A stretch of DNA of 64,000 nucleotides from Epiperipatus broadwayi (GCA_028023455.1 JAQFVV010012497.1:62001-126000), one strand, 5' to 3'; positions 1 through 12,375 are shown, numbered from the stretch's first letter. The notes: generated by a model from the letters alone, not told the origin. A program made the numbers and translations.

Positions 1-2122
1 TCTCCTCTGGTACCTGGCCTTGATTATACTGAACTTGAGATTTGGCTCCTTCAAATTTGACTTGTTCCTTATATAATGATATGACACCCTTACTACTATA
101 GTCAATTTTGCACCTGCAGTAACTCAAGAAATCATTTCCAAGTACTATGTCCTGGATTAACCTGGACATGACCAAAAATGGGTGATTAAAGGTCATCTGG
201 CCTCACATAATCCAACAACACCTGATACCTATTGGCCCTTGCTTGCTGGCTATCTACTATGGTCATTTGGATTGTCTTTACTGGTAACTTTGGCACCCCA
301 GATACCTGAACTTATTGATTTGGATGCTGGAGTATGGTCCAATCACAATCTTCAGTACAACTTCATCTGCCTCCATTATTGCTGACATAGGTGTTTCTAC
401 ATGTTTTGTTCTCCACTAAGCCTCAGGGACTCCAGTAGGAGAAACTAGCCAACAGTGTCCCCTGTAGTTTAACAATGCCTCATATCTAGGTGGCCTTTTT
501 ACTCGGGTTTAGTCTCCAGTCCCCATCGTCAGTTTGGGCCATAATCACCTGGCATTTCAGGGGCTCTATCCTGCATAGTTACTCTAGTGGTTCTTGGGAC
601 CTGGCATAAAATCTATGGTCATTAAGAACCCTGCCATGTCTTCTATTGTCCAGATCTGGCATCATTAGTTGTTACACCCTGGTTGACATATTTTGCTAGA
701 TTATCTATAAATGGGAAGACCATCAATGACCAGAGGGAGGCTATCTGTCTTAGAAAGAACTGCATATGGGCCTCCTTAACTACTGACCCACGGGTCTCTG
801 AAGTATAGAGTGATAGATTCTATCCTGATGCTCCTCACTCCAGAATGTCTTGTGAAGGGATAAAGAATATTGGTCAAAATTTATGGATTTCTCATCACAG
901 CAATCCCACCACAACTTGGCATAGCCATGTAAGTGATGCATGGCAAGTTCCATCTGGTCAGTCCCCAGGACTTTCTGGGATCAGAATAGTTCTTTCAAGC
1001 TGTCTATATGGTCTCTTAGATTTTCCCCAACATCTCCCTGAAAGCTCTGACCTATATAAATTTTGTTAGTTAGGTATGTGGGTACAATTGATGGACCTAC
1101 TTATCTGATCACACTTCACTCCATCATGTCTTCCTGGTTCAGATAATTCCTGCTTGGGATGTCAATCTGTCATTTCCTGCCATCAAGGGATTTATCTTGC
1201 TGCTGCTGGCAACATCCATGAAATTATCTATGGCTTTGCTAATACCTAGTACTATATCTATTTTACTGTGGCTATCTTCTGGACTTGGCTGAGTATTTTC
1301 CTTCCTCAAACTCTTTGTAGAACCTCTGGCTTATAATAGCTAAGTTAATTTCTAAAGTTCTCTCAGTTCTTCTTTACTTCTGCAATACTTTTCTTTAGCA
1401 CTTGTAGGCTGTCCATAATCCTACTTCTTTCTAGGGCTGCCACCTGATTATGTGTCAAGTTCTCCCTTAGTTCATACACTTCATCCCTTATCTTACTGTG
1501 CACTTCCTGTAGGTTCTTAACTGTATCCCCATGTACCCTTAATTTTCTGATTATATCCTCTTTGAACCTAGAGACTACCTCCTTCATAGATACTTCCCGC
1601 TGCTTGATCTGATATCATTTTGTTATTGTTTTTTCCTGATCTTTGTTCAGAAGTCCTGTAAACCCCATACAGACTTCCTCATATTCCTGCTGATAGCTGA
1701 TCTTCAAATCCTAAAGCATTATGTGCAGCCTCTCCTCTGCTTATCTATCTCTTTTTTCCAACTCTTGTTTATCTTCCTGGTTTTGCATTGTCTTGTCTAT
1801 CCAGATATCCAACTTCCTATCTGAATCATCTTATTCTCTATCAGTTCCTGCTCTGATATGGTCCTCTAAGATGGCAGCCCTTTCCAGGTATGATTTCTCT
1901 CTCTCCCTCCATACTACTATCTTCAATGATCTCTCCCTGATATCAGAATTAATACTTCTACACTTCACTTTCTTTCCTGGCTTCCTTTTGACTATCCTAG
2001 ATGACTCCTTTAGGATCACTGAGCTTCCCAGTATCCCCCCTCTTCCTGATTTTCACCTTTTATTATTTCCATATTTCTTCATTCATGCCTCCTACTATAT
2101 TCTTCTCTGCACTGCTATCCAT
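1..2122 (-). pseudogene. Ty3/Gypsy-type LTR retrotransposon, gag to protease, decayed, runs off the left edge
   Basis: Read on the minus strand. A likely Gag start is the ATG at 2122, opening MDSSAEKNIVGGMNEEIWK. A charged coiled-coil-like segment of 74 codons follows at 1587-1363. A Gag core segment with paired tryptophans (HGYAKLWWDCCDE, about 930-885) comes next, then a protease-like end with the family motif LGNDFL at about 150-112. Order and spacing fit gag followed by aspartic protease, which cleaves the polyprotein. The frame is broken by many stops and shifts, and I could not find the DTG/DSG active site. The rest of pol would lie left of position 1. The segment is visibly richer in G+C than what follows. 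Assignment to Ty3/Gypsy is inferred from the WW Gag core and the LGNDFL motif. An errantivirus-like or other LTR clade is possible. Confidence 0.6.
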
Positions 2123-2371
2123 TCTTATTTTTTGTTAAAACCTGTTTCATTTTCTGTTTGGTATATTGGTTTTCAATGATTCTGTAATACAGCTATTTGC
2201 TGCTCTCCCAAATAGAGAACAACCTACTTCACTACCTCCTAGCTGTCATCCTACTCAACTTATTTCTCCATTCTGTCTAGTACTTCTCTTGCTTTATATA
2301 TATATCATCATCATCAACCATTATCAATCCACTTCTCTGAATATATATATATATATCAAAACTACCCCAAA

Positions 2372-3309
2372 TCCAAAATTAAAGAATTGTTTATATGTAA
2401 AATTATTTGTCAGATATGTTGATGATTGTTTATTTGTAGTTGAGAATGATAAATTGAAGGAATTTGTAAATGAGTTTAATTGTTTTGATTCTTCTATAAA
2501 ATTTGTGTTAGAAGGAGGGGGGTTAGATTTTGGTAAGTTAAAATTTTTAGATCTTTTGGTGATTAGAAATGTAGAAACTAATTGTTTATTGTGCAGTCAT
2601 TTAGTTAAAAGTAAAGAAATTAAGATCTATAATTAAACCTGATAGCTATCAGTCTGTATCTCATAAAGTAGCTGCTTTAAGGAATTATTGTCATAGAAAT
2701 ATTAAATTAAATAATTCTAGTAAGGTAGCTTTGTTTCAGAAATATCAATTTTATAAAGATTACTTGAGTGTTGGATACTCTGATAAATTTGTTAAAAGTA
2801 TTTTATTTAATAGTAATATTTGTAAGGATGTAAAGCTTAAAGAAAAATATGATTTTATTTCTTTGCCATTTAAATTGTCTTCTTATAAAATTGTGTGTAG
2901 AAATAGTATATTGTTTGGAAATAAGAAAATTGCTTGGAAAAGGGATGTTACATTGAATAATTTATTAAATAATACAAAAGAAGTTTTTGATAGAAAGACT
3001 TCCTGGTGTAGTATATTTTATTCCTTGTTTATTTGTAAGAAGGTTTACATAGGTCAGAGTAGTTTGAGTTTAAATGAAAGAATAAAGGTTCATAAAAGTA
3101 GAGTTAAAAATAGATATCTTAGTTCTGCTTTGTATGTCCATGAAAAAGATACAGGTCACACTATTGGTTTTGATGAAGCTAAGGTTGTCTTCTTTGAGAG
3201 AAATGAAATCAAAAGAAGAATTAAAGAATCTTTATTATTGAAATTTTATTATTCTAAGCAATTAACTTATTTAAGAGTTCTTTTAATATTAAGGGTGGAT
3301 GGGAAGTGA
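2372..3309 (+). pseudogene. Penelope-like element: C-terminal reverse transcriptase plus GIY-YIG endonuclease
   Basis: The first frame carries the reverse transcriptase catalytic motif RYVDDCLFV (YVDD at 2415-2426), followed by LKFLDLLVIRN, the FLDL-type motif usual in Penelope-like elements. That frame stops at 2634. Homologous coding continues in another frame from about 2638 (SYQSVSHKVAALRNY) to the stop at 3309, so there is one frameshift. The second frame ends in a GIY-YIG nuclease domain with VYIGQSSLSLNERIKVHKSR at about 3043-3102 and a later HEKDTGHTIGFDEAK. PLEs use this RT and a single-strand nicking nuclease for target-primed insertion. The N-terminal RT half is missing, so this is a 5'-truncated, frameshifted copy. 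It lies between the Gag start at 2122 and an LTR/PBS-like segment at 4.5 kb, so it may have inserted into the LTR element. Confidence 0.85.
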
Positions 3310-3494
3310 ATGGATTTGTGGGTAGTTTTTAATAATTATATATTGTGTAGTTTTTGTAGTTCTTTACACTTGAGAAGTCTGCTTGTGCCAGTGCCAGTGA
3401 AACCTTAGGTTGTGTTTTAATATTATTTTTATGCTGATCTGTTTTAATTTTGGATTTGGGATAGTTTGATTTTATATTGACTACAAAAAACAGA
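3310..3494 (+). other. 3' region of the Penelope-like element with a hairpin-plus-GAAAC motif
   Basis: Non-coding T-rich tail after the GIY-YIG stop. At about 3369-3410 a short hairpin-like stretch (GAAGTCTGC, then GTGCCAGT) is followed by GAAAC. This is the position and layout where PLEs often carry a hammerhead-like motif. The core is degenerate here (TTGAGAAG rather than CTGATGA), so I call it only as a relic. Confidence 0.3.
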
Positions 3495-3657
3495 ACAATT
3501 TATATAAATTATATTCTTTTAGAAGTACTTTCGACTATACACTTTGTAGTCTTTATCAACTATATAACGTTGAATTATTCAACATTATATAGTTGATAAA
3601 GACTACAAAGTATATAGTCGAAAGTACTTCTAAAAGAATATAATTTATATAAATTGT
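3495..3657. repeat. Near-perfect palindrome (foldback), about 81-bp arms
   Basis: The segment from ACAATTTATATAAATTATAT to its reverse complement at 3657 folds on a 1-base centre inside GTTGAATTATTCAAC. I count two mismatches between the arms. It lies just after the Penelope-like element. It could be a small MITE or a palindrome formed during PLE insertion. Confidence 0.85.
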
Positions 3658-4259
3658 ACTGTATTTTGATATATATATTGATTTGTATATTACATATATT
3701 GTGAAATGAATACAGATATCAAACTTTATTTATTACATATATATATAACCTACACCACTACAATAGCTTATTTTATAGACACTGGACCAACATTTTTAAA
3801 ATTAAACATAAAAATGTAATAAAAAAAGTAATATTATTGAAATTGATATTACCCACTATGCTCTTGATCTTTCTTTCAACTGCTTTTATCCTAAAATAAA
3901 ACTTAAAGAGTTCATAATTGTACCATTATATATTTGTTTAAACATCTGTGCTGGTTTTGAATACATTTGGAATAGCTTTATAATTTAAACTTGTTTTGTT
4001 GGTTTAATTTCTCATTTCCAATCCAATTCATTCAAAAAATAAGCTGTAAAACAACAGGTCCCCCCTTTTTCTTTTAGTTTAAAATTCTCTTTCTTTACTC
4101 CTGATGACAATTTCATATGCAGATGACTCAAACCTGTTCAAGCCACCCTTGGGCACCAGTGAGCAGGAAAGTTTACACAAAATATTTTATAATGATAATA
4201 TTCCCATGAATTTCACTATGCATTAACACAAAATTTTATATATATAATGGAAATAATAG

Positions 4260-4760
4260 TACACAAGATTGGGGGAATAATTCATGCCTCATTCTGGTAG
4301 TGTCAAACATGGGAAGAAATTTTTTTTTTACGTAAATGCACAAATAAAAAACAGAATCACCCCTTTTTTCCTTTTTTTAAAAAAAAACATGGGGTGACTC
4401 ATGCCTGGGTTCCTGGAATGTGGGTGTTCAATTGAGCCTCATGTCGATAGTGCCAAATGTGGGGGGGATTACATACCTGGCATAGGGCAGGGAGAATTTG
4501 AGACTCAGTGTTATGTGAAAAACAGTTTAGCCCCACATTGGGTGCCAAATGAAGGGAAAAACTTATGTAACAGTCAAGTTTTAAACATTCACATCAGACA
4601 AAACCTGACCAGAGTAGGATGGTGAAGTCCCAAATCTGGCCAGGCTTCAACTTCTTTGCCAGTACTCCATGACAACACCTTATGAATGACATACCCGAGA
4701 TTCCACTGTTTCTATTTCTTCATGGCCAGCATAGGGCAGGGAGAAACATAAGGCTGTGGG
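4260..4760 (-). repeat. LTR/primer-binding-site-like segment with internal repeats
   Basis: On the minus strand, TTTGGCACCCAATGTGGGGC (about 4535-4516) resembles the tRNA-Lys-type primer binding sites of LTR retroelements, and TGTTACA, a common LTR boundary, lies just upstream at 4572. Related TTTGGCACT/TTTGACACT copies occur at about 4457 and 4310. GCATAGGGCAGGGAGAA is repeated at about 4481 and 4729. The orientation matches the Gag fragment at 2122. I infer LTR or 5' leader of the same element, separated from gag by the PLE. LTR ends are not established, and the segment could instead lie inside an LTR. Confidence 0.35.
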
Positions 4761-6040
4761 ATTAACTACACAAATTAAACTAAATTATGATAAACTAATG
4801 GCATGGGGTTGGAGGTAACATTCATGATTTATCATCAATGCATAGATCACTCATCCATATATAAATAACTAGGATTGAATTAGATTGAAATTAAGCAATG
4901 AGAAATCATATGAAAACAAAGTAATTTTAATACATATTTATTTCATGATTAATATAATAAATAACAAAAAAGAACATAATTTAAGGTGTGGTAAACACAT
5001 GCAGGCATTACAGTGAATGAGAAAAACATATTACTCTCATCTTACATATTAATTAGCATGTGTGCACATACATAAATAATCACTTAAGTTATACCTATAA
5101 AAAACCAATAAACCCTATCTTAATGTTATGGTTGATCTTTCATAAATAACTATACTAGCCCTCAGTAGACTATTCATTATAACATTATATTAGATATATT
5201 TCTGTGTAAAAATATGAGCATATAACTGCTTGAATCTAGAGCGCCATATTGAAATTTTTTAAAAATCTGACCTGAGACACAATTGCCACAATAACTTCAG
5301 TTTTAATAATGTTAAAGCAAAAAAATTTACATTAACAAAAAAATAAGTCTAAGACTAATGGTGATAACCATTTAAAAAATAAGGAAAAAAATAAATTTCA
5401 ACATCTGACATAATTATTACTTTATTGTTTGTTCATAATTTCTAATTCATCATTAGCTAAGTTTAAATTACATCTTCAGTGATCATTTCTTTGTATTCCT
5501 CACAAAGTTACCTTTCAAACCATATATAATGTCTTACCTGAGATAATCCATAGCTTCAGAATCTCCAGAAGTATTCATATAAGAATTCTTCATTTTTGAC
5601 TTGTACCCCAAAGATGACAAATCTCAAAGGTGTCTATATGAAAAAGATTCATCTAATAAAAGATACAAAACAAATCATTTCCAAAAGATACTTGTCATCG
5701 TAGCAATTGGCTTCTTGTCTATGTAAAACTAGAAATTGTAGACTACTGTCTGTATCACTGATAAAATGAGTTTCATCTCTTCATTTTATATTTTTTGTGT
5801 ACATCAGTGATGTTTATATTCTTTATGCACACCAGTGATGCTATCTTGTTATATTTATTGTATCACATAGATATAATTTATTTTTATATAGTCCATTTGT
5901 TAGCTATAGACTTGAAAATAATGAGATGAAAGATATGGCAAAACTAGTGACTCCACAGCATGAGTATCAAGGCATAGGCAAAAATCAGCATTTGAGTCTT
6001 TGCCTGTATATGCAATCTTTCTGTACATTTGAGTATTAGT
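4761..6040. other. AT-rich non-coding stretch
   Basis: I see no gene, tRNA or clear repeat boundary. A short palindromic run near 5750-5850 (CATCAGTGATG twice) is the only structure noted. Confidence 0.5.
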
Positions 6041-6045
6041 TTTAT

Positions 6046-6178
6046 AAATCATTACTTATAAACACAAACACACCATATAAACATAATAATAAATAATAAA
6101 TTATTAAATCTAGTTTTGCAAATCATTACTTGTAAACACAAACACACCATATAAACATAATAATAAATTATTAAATCT
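6046..6178. repeat. Tandem duplication, two units at 75-bp period
   Basis: The unit beginning AATCATTACTTATAAACACA at 6046 recurs at 6121 with one substitution and loss of a 7-bp AATAAAT block. The high similarity indicates a recent local duplication. Confidence 0.9.
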
Positions 6179-6496
6179 TTTGAGAATCATTATTTTTATA
6201 AGTTTATATTTATAAAATAAGTGGATTAAAACACACAAAATTATTGTACATATAAATTCATATGAGCATAAATAAATATTATAAAATTTATACACACACA
6301 ATACAAACAGAAATTAATAAAAATTATATCATTTTTCAAATAATTAAAAAAAATTAAAATATTATTCAAAAAATTAAAAAATTAAAATTATATACTTATG
6401 AGCCCGATATTTTGCAATTACGTTTAGACTCTATGGAAGGCCTTGTTTGCGAACGAGCATATTTTTAATCTGTTTTTTCTAATTCATGAGGCCAAT

Positions 6497-6572
6497 AAAA
6501 GTTTTCTGTCTTTATTCCTTTATGGAAATTAGAAAAAAGTTTTCTGTCTTTATTCCTTTGTGGAAATTAGAC
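6497..6572. repeat. Tandem duplication, two units of about 38 bp
   Basis: GTTTTCTGTCTTTATTCCTT followed by a TATGGAAATTAG-type tail is repeated head to tail with a single T-to-G difference. It abuts the foldback at 6614. Confidence 0.9.
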
Positions 6573-6613
6573 AATTGATCAAAAAGAAAAATTAAATGCG
6601 CCTGTTACAAAAA

Positions 6614-6770
6614 ATGTTAATAGTAATATTAGCGATTAAGCCAATGCACATGCGCTTTAAAGATAAATTATAAATGAATAATCAATTGTCTGGAAAAATT
6701 GAGTATTCATTTATAATTTATCTTTAAAGCACATGTGCATTGGCTTAATTGCTAATATTACTATTACATA
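6614..6770. repeat. Foldback/MITE-like inverted repeat, about 75-bp arms
   Basis: The left arm (TAATAGTAATATTAGCGATT...) is reverse-complementary to the arm ending at about 6770 over roughly 75 bp, with a few mismatches such as GCGATT/GCAATT and ATGCGC/ATGTGC. The spacer is very short. There is no coding capacity. Target-site duplication is not resolved. Confidence 0.85.
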
Positions 6771-7049
6771 AAAAAAACATAGCGCTATATAAAACAATAT
6801 CTCATTATATAAAAAAAAAATAATAAAAATCCAAATTTCATCGGATTTTTTTTTAAAAAAGATAGCATTAGAAAGCTACGTAAGAGATGTATCAAATGCC
6901 TGTATTTCTGCTGACATCATGCTTATAGTTTTTACATCATTAAAAAAAACAAAAAAACATTTTGACCAATCAAATAAGACACACGGAACACTCACTAGAT
7001 AAGCCAAAGGAGATAAACCAGCTCATTGAGGTAGATTAAACTTTGGAAT

Positions 7050-7330
7050 CAAAAGATGGTTTCAGACCAATGCTGAATATTAGTTCAAAAGGACGGGGGA
7101 ATGAGCTACTCTAGATCGCTACCAAGTGCTATAGCACTGGCAAATATTAATAATAAAGTCGCCCTGTGGATAGATCATTTTGTTTAAGGGTTCTTGTAGC
7201 CAATGCTGTCACCCTGGGACTGAGCACAGGTGAATATTGATAGTTCAAGGGTGGGGAAGACTTACTCACTTACCTGGTATTAACTTTAGGACTTATTGAT
7301 GCATGTCCCTGAAAGAGAATGGGATAGCCT
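7050..7330. repeat. Diverged direct repeats (two or three units)
   Basis: GAATATTAGTTCAAAAGGACGG (about 7074), a weaker GGCAAATATTAATAATAAAG (about 7139) and GAATATTGATAGTTCAAGGG (about 7233) look like diverged units followed by similar G-rich text. The segment is locally less AT-rich than its surroundings, which suggests an old repeat, possibly part of an LTR. I cannot assign it. Confidence 0.4.
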
Positions 7331-9280
7331 TACTGAAGACCCATTTTTTAAAAGGGGCAGAAAAATGCTAATTATTTATATTTAATCAAAATCTAATCTG
7401 CCAAGCAATAAAGATATATTTAAATTATGTTCACTTGAACGATAGCTTCATCAATTCAGCTAATAGGAGCCAATTCTTAACTAGCATTATATATCTAAGC
7501 TACTTAAAGGAATAATTAAATTTCAATCTTAATATGTTTCAATCTATATCGTAATAATCAATTAAGAAGGAATAAGTATGTTTGAAGGGGTTTACTAAAA
7601 GCTTAACAAATAAATATACTTTCTAATCATCCTAAGGTTAATTCAGTACTTATTAATATTAATTAAAATCATAACTCAAATTTATGAGCAAACCACATTA
7701 TGCATTTATATTAAACAAGTATTTAATAGTAATAACGAGCACAGAGTGATTTATTACTACGAATATAGATTTTCGAAACAGCGCGTGTAAATGGCGACAT
7801 TAAGAAATAATTATATGAAGATAATTTTAATTATATCTTCTCTAAAATTTAAATAAATTTAAAGGCTCACTGTTTTGAAGCATTGGTATATAATCAATAT
7901 CAAAATAGATTTTAAAACAATCATAAAGAAAGTATAGACATAACCGCAGTGATAGATAATCAAAGTTATGCAAGATATTAATTTGCTTTAAATAAAAGTT
8001 ATAAAGTGGGTAGGCAAGTTACATACTTTAAAAAATTAACTAATTTAGACAGGGTTTATAATAATATTAGTGTAAACATTCAGAGGTAAATTTAGAATTT
8101 GAAATTAAATAGCAATTAATACAGAACTCTGTGGTTCTGGATTTTATATTAGCAGTTAATCAGTTCAGCTGGAGATGTAGGTGCTTGGACTTCAGGCATA
8201 GTGGTAATCTTTCTTGGGCAGGTTCTTGGTGTCCTCTTCTTCTGGAAGTAGGCTGTGGCTGGAGAATTTCATCTTGCAGTCTCCATTTGTTAAATACATC
8301 AGATGGCAGTAAACCTCACCACACATCTTTGTTAGCAGACATGTTAAAATTCAGAATGGCATGAAGTGTGTTAGTAAACATTCTTACAAAATGGATGTAT
8401 TTTTTCCATAAGCTCAAAATATGGCCTATTTATATGTATTAGTCCCAAGCACTTACTCATGGAGAATTTATTGCACCTGAAAACTCATTAGCTTAAGAAA
8501 TTTACATTAAAATTCCAGATTGTAAAAGTTGATTTTGAAACTTTTGCTTACATTTTCAAGGCTGTAGAAATTCCCCCCAGGAATTCCAATAGTACTGGTT
8601 CAGCGATTTTAATATATAACCATTTTCTTGCAAACAATTTAGAGTATTGCAATTACTAAAATCTAAACTGATTTTTACTGCAGGTGCAGCAGTTTAATGC
8701 AAATTTTTGTTTACAACTATTTTACTTTAATTAATAAAACTAAAACTTTTAATAAAACTGAATTATGCCATCCTATATATTATAACGATATAGGTTGGAT
8801 TATACATCTACATATGAATTTATAATGAATTGAATTAATAAATTGACTTTAAAATATTAAATCTATAATATAAACATTTTCTAACAGTAAACAAAATTTA
8901 TCCGTAGTAATATTTAATATAATGGGTATTGACAGTGTCTATCCATATATATAATGCCACACACATAGCATGATAATACTCATATATCCAATTTAACTAT
9001 TTTAATGGGGTTTGAACCTAGCACAGATAGATTTGGTAATCAAATTGAAAATGAAACAATAAGCACTCAAAGGATTACCATTTCAATATATAAGTCCGAT
9101 CACTTTACAAAGTTTTTTGAATGCTACATACATATTCATTCTAACAAAAATAAATAATACTTCAATAAATGCCAAATTTTTTAATTTGGCAGTTATTGAA
9201 ATGAAAAGATATAAACTCTAAAGAAGTCTGCTGATCAATCAAAATTGTAAGATTGATAAAGTAAAAATAAAACATTGTTA
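7331..9280. other. Intergenic stretch; only a GC-richer patch at 8,100-8,370
   Basis: Mostly AT-rich with no recognisable gene. The patch at 8,100-8,370 is less AT-rich and open for 77 codons, but it lacks recognisable motifs and splice context. It may be part of an unidentified repeat. Confidence 0.4.
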
Positions 9281-9282
9281 AA

Positions 9283-9795
9283 GTGATTAAAGTAAAGATG
9301 ATAAGTTCAAGGATGCATAGAGCTATTAGTTATTGTAATAATAAAAATTATGATAAAGAGATAGGGAGGATAGTTGAAAATTTTAAGGATAGTGATTATC
9401 CAGAAGAAGTGTTAAGAAGGAATATAGAAAGAATAGAAAAGAAATTTAAAGAGGAAGAAAAAGAAGGTAGAGAAGTTGTAAGGAAGAAAGATAATAGAGA
9501 CAAGTATATAGGAATCAAAACTAATGATAATAGAGTAGTTAATGTGATAAATAGAATTATTAGAACAATTAATAAAACTTTTAAGAATGCTATAAGGTAT
9601 AGAATAGTGAATAGAAAGAGAAAGAATGTGATGAACATATTAGATAATAAATATATTAATGAGAAGAGGAATATTAATGGTCTGTATGAAATAGAATGTA
9701 AAATATGTAAAGATAAAAGAATTAGAAATAAGTATATGGACGCAACAAAAAATTCTATATATACTAGATTGGTACAGCATAAATACGATAAAAGT
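9283..9795 (+). pseudogene. Penelope-like element fragment: RT C-terminus and start of GIY-YIG domain
   Basis: An open frame of about 170 codons, strongly lysine- and arginine-rich. It contains DSDYPEEVLRRNIERIEKKF, typical of the region after the RT domain in PLEs, and then NGLYEIECKICKDK...KNSIYTRLVQHKYD (about 9674-9786), which aligns in layout with the start of a GIY-YIG nuclease (GLY...IY.RL..H). It stops right after this point, before the expected METGH block. The coding strand is extremely purine-rich. The missing C-terminal block has a counterpart at 12,376-12,553, so this may be one element split by about 2.57 kb, or two copies. The upstream RT motifs are absent. Confidence 0.7.
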
Positions 9796-10174
9796 TCACC
9801 AACATATTGAAGCAGTCGGATCTGAGTTCGATCCTAGCTTCATGACTTCTAGCCATAAGCCCACTTCAAACCCTAGTACTAACCTTAAATTTCCGATGCA
9901 ATGGGGCTTTATACGTTTAATCCACGCTAATTTCCATAAAGAATAACTTATTTTATAAATGTGTATTCAAATAATTAGTTTCAGATTTAAATTGATCAAT
10001 TCTATTAATAAATTCATGGTAGAATTATTCATGAATTTATATATTATAACTGCGTGGATTGTGCGTATATATTTGTAAATATTTAAATATATATAATTGT
10101 TTAAAAGTTTCATTGCGCCAGGAATGTTTGATTTTATTTTTAAATAAGTTGTTAAAGTTTTATTGATTAAAAGC

Positions 10175-10355
10175 TACATTCTTTCGATAAGCTTTCAGAT
10201 TTTCCCTTTTCAAAAACAACAGTTAAAGTTTTATTAATTAGAAAAAAAAGATAAGGATTTCCTAATTAAAATCATTTTCTGATTTTAAGAATTCATTTTC
10301 TAATTAGAAAATGAATTCAAGTTAATGAGTTTGAAAGCCTTATCGAAGGAATGTA
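10175..10355. repeat. Nested inverted repeat with a perfect 30-bp palindrome
   Basis: The outer arms ACATTCTTTCGATAAGCTTT (10175) and its imperfect reverse complement ending at 10355 enclose a perfect 30-bp palindrome at 10289-10318 centred on TCTAATTAGA with GAATTC at each end. Confidence 0.75.
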
Positions 10356-10356
10356 T

Positions 10357-10717
10357 CTAAAAACATTGATAATGAAAGAAGCGCTAGCCTGAAGGCACCA
10401 GAGAGGACAGTATATATAACTCTGAAAAGTTTGGAGAAAAAAAAGCCATCTTTGTTGCAGAAAAGTGCCAGTAAACTATGTGCTGTTCAAAATCATGAAT
10501 TCAAAAATTGTTCCTATCATGATAAGGGGCTAAACATCAGGAATCTGGCTATTGTTCCTGAAGTCCCCTAAAAATCTTCAATGAAGCTGCTAAATTCTTT
10601 CCGGACAAATCAGGCTGCCAAAATCAAATAAAATGCTGTTCAAGTAATCAATCAAATGGTGCCTACATTTTTTACCAACTCAGACGTGTAATCTAAGGAT
10701 CCACCAGAAGAAATGGG
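10357..10717 (+). pseudogene. Unrecognised decayed reading frame
   Basis: One plus-strand frame reads as protein-like sequence for about 120 codons with three stops. Pieces include RTVYITLKSLEKKKPSLLQK, LCAVQNHEFKNCSYHDKG, then after stops MKLLNSFRTNQAAKIK and VIDQ-like NAVQVINQMVPTFF. The mixture of residues is unlike translation of the surrounding AT-rich DNA. I recognise no domain. It may be a remnant of a transposon protein carried by the 9.8-12.3 kb block. Confidence that it was ever coding is modest. Confidence 0.3.
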
Positions 10718-10954
10718 TAATATATTTCCATAAATTTCTGGCCACTTCCGAACTTTACTTTACACTCCCTTTTAGAGCTTTTATTTTATAATGAAATAAT
10801 CTTTGTAAAACTCTTTTATTTATGCTTTTTAAATTAGTAATTCTCTCAATCTCTAGTCTTTAAATTTAACTTTCCTTAATTACTATGGCGGTTCATTTAC
10901 TATATTATATATATCGTGTGATTCATTAATGTCATTTATTTTTAATTACATGCC

Positions 10955-11090
10955 AATAATCTTTCGACTCGATGATCTCCTTTGTTTTCTTTGCCTTGTC
11001 TAAATAATTATATATTAATTCTAATAGTAATTCTCGCCCATTAGAACTAGATTTACCGTTCTATCAATTATTGAGTCGAAAGAAATTATT
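10955..11090. repeat. Short inverted repeat
   Basis: AATAATCTTTCGACTC at 10955-10970 is reverse-complementary, with small gaps, to GAGTCGAAAGAAATTATT at 11073-11090. This is possibly the terminal repeat of a very small element of about 136 bp. Confidence 0.6.
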
Positions 11091-12375
11091 AAATGTGTGT
11101 TATTTTTATAATTGGCTAATAATAAATTATTAGCTCCGTTTCTAATCTATGCCACCGCTATTTTCTCATTTCACTAATATTTGTTTATTATTCAAATATA
11201 ATCTTAAAATGTTTTTTGCAAAGGGCCGATAAAGGAATCAAATAAATATATTCTAATTCAACTTTATTATTTTCTATTAAGATTCAGGAAGGGCACGATG
11301 ATTGGGGCATAATTAATATGATTTACAAATACTTTAAAATAGTTTTACTTAAAAACTCGTTTAACTTTAATTCATTTGATCAAGTCATCACATTGAGCAT
11401 TCTATAATTGGGTTTTAGTTCTCAAACGGTGACTAGTAAGTCATCATCTTCAACGTTGCTGACGTAGGGCAATCTTCTGCTCCGTTAGGCTGGTCGGTGA
11501 TCATATTTCTGTTATTTTAAATTATCGAGGAAGAAAGGACTTCCTCTCCTATTCATATTAGTCAAAGGGCATAAGACTTGTCAGATGCAAGCTGCCATAG
11601 GACTTCGATTATCGACTAGCTAACGTCTTTCAATTTCATTTTATAGCTCATAATTCATCAGCACCGTTACCTCTCTGTTCCAGTAAAGCCCGCTCTGATG
11701 CTCGTAATTCGTGATGAAGTGATTTCAATTAAAGTCGAACAAATTATCAGATATATTTAATTAAATACGTTTTCCAATAAAGATTAAAGTTATGCCCTAA
11801 AATACGTATCTTGCTCTTCATGAATGGATTTGCGAGTGTGAAAATAAATATCACATTCTTTCGTATAAAATTAGAGTAAAAATTTCCTTTACTAATGAAT
11901 ACCTTTATCTGCCTTTTATTTTCTTGTTGGGGACATAGACATAGAATTCCAATATTGCGTAATATCCATTGGCATATAATAAGGACTGCTACTCTTATTA
12001 TAATTCTAAACTATATTAAAGGCTAGAGGTGAGTAATATAATCATTATCTTATTCAACCAAACAAATTATTATTATTAAATATTTTCTAAACACTTAGTT
12101 CATAATTCTTTTATAATTATTTTAATGTTAATACTCGCTGTCTGTGTTGGCAACCCAAACATATACATATGATTCGATTTAAAATTATCTTAGTTAATTG
12201 ATTAACCAATATTAGTGTCAGTTCAGGGGTCTCTGATCCTCACCAACTGTTGAGCTAGTTTCTTGGCGCATAGCACTGTGCCGTAGATTTATGCTAATCT
12301 GAGCTGATGAGTTGGGTTTGAATTCAGTTTTGGTTCAGCTGAGTTTGGATCCGACTTGCAGTTTAGATGGTGGGT

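Larger units (their letters stand above)
9811..12340. mobile_element. Segment separating two PLE pieces: possible insertion with foldbacks and a decayed frame
   Basis: This block lies between the two Penelope-like fragments and is less purine-biased than either. Its left edge has a tRNA B-box-like TGAGTTCGATCC (9824-9835). Close to its right edge GGATCCGACTTGCA (about 12,349-12,362) is an approximate inverted match of GCAGTCGGATC near 9812. It contains two inverted repeats and a broken reading frame, listed separately. The terminal inverted similarity suggests an inserted element, but there is no clear target duplication. Simple recombination between two PLE copies is the alternative. Confidence 0.35.

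Noticed and set aside
8131-8364. 77-codon open frame as a gene
   Set aside because: No motifs, no splice context, residue mix typical of a chance frame in a GC-richer patch.
12305-12345. GCTGATGAGTTGGG as a further hammerhead
   Set aside because: No GAAA partner and no stem II of correct size.
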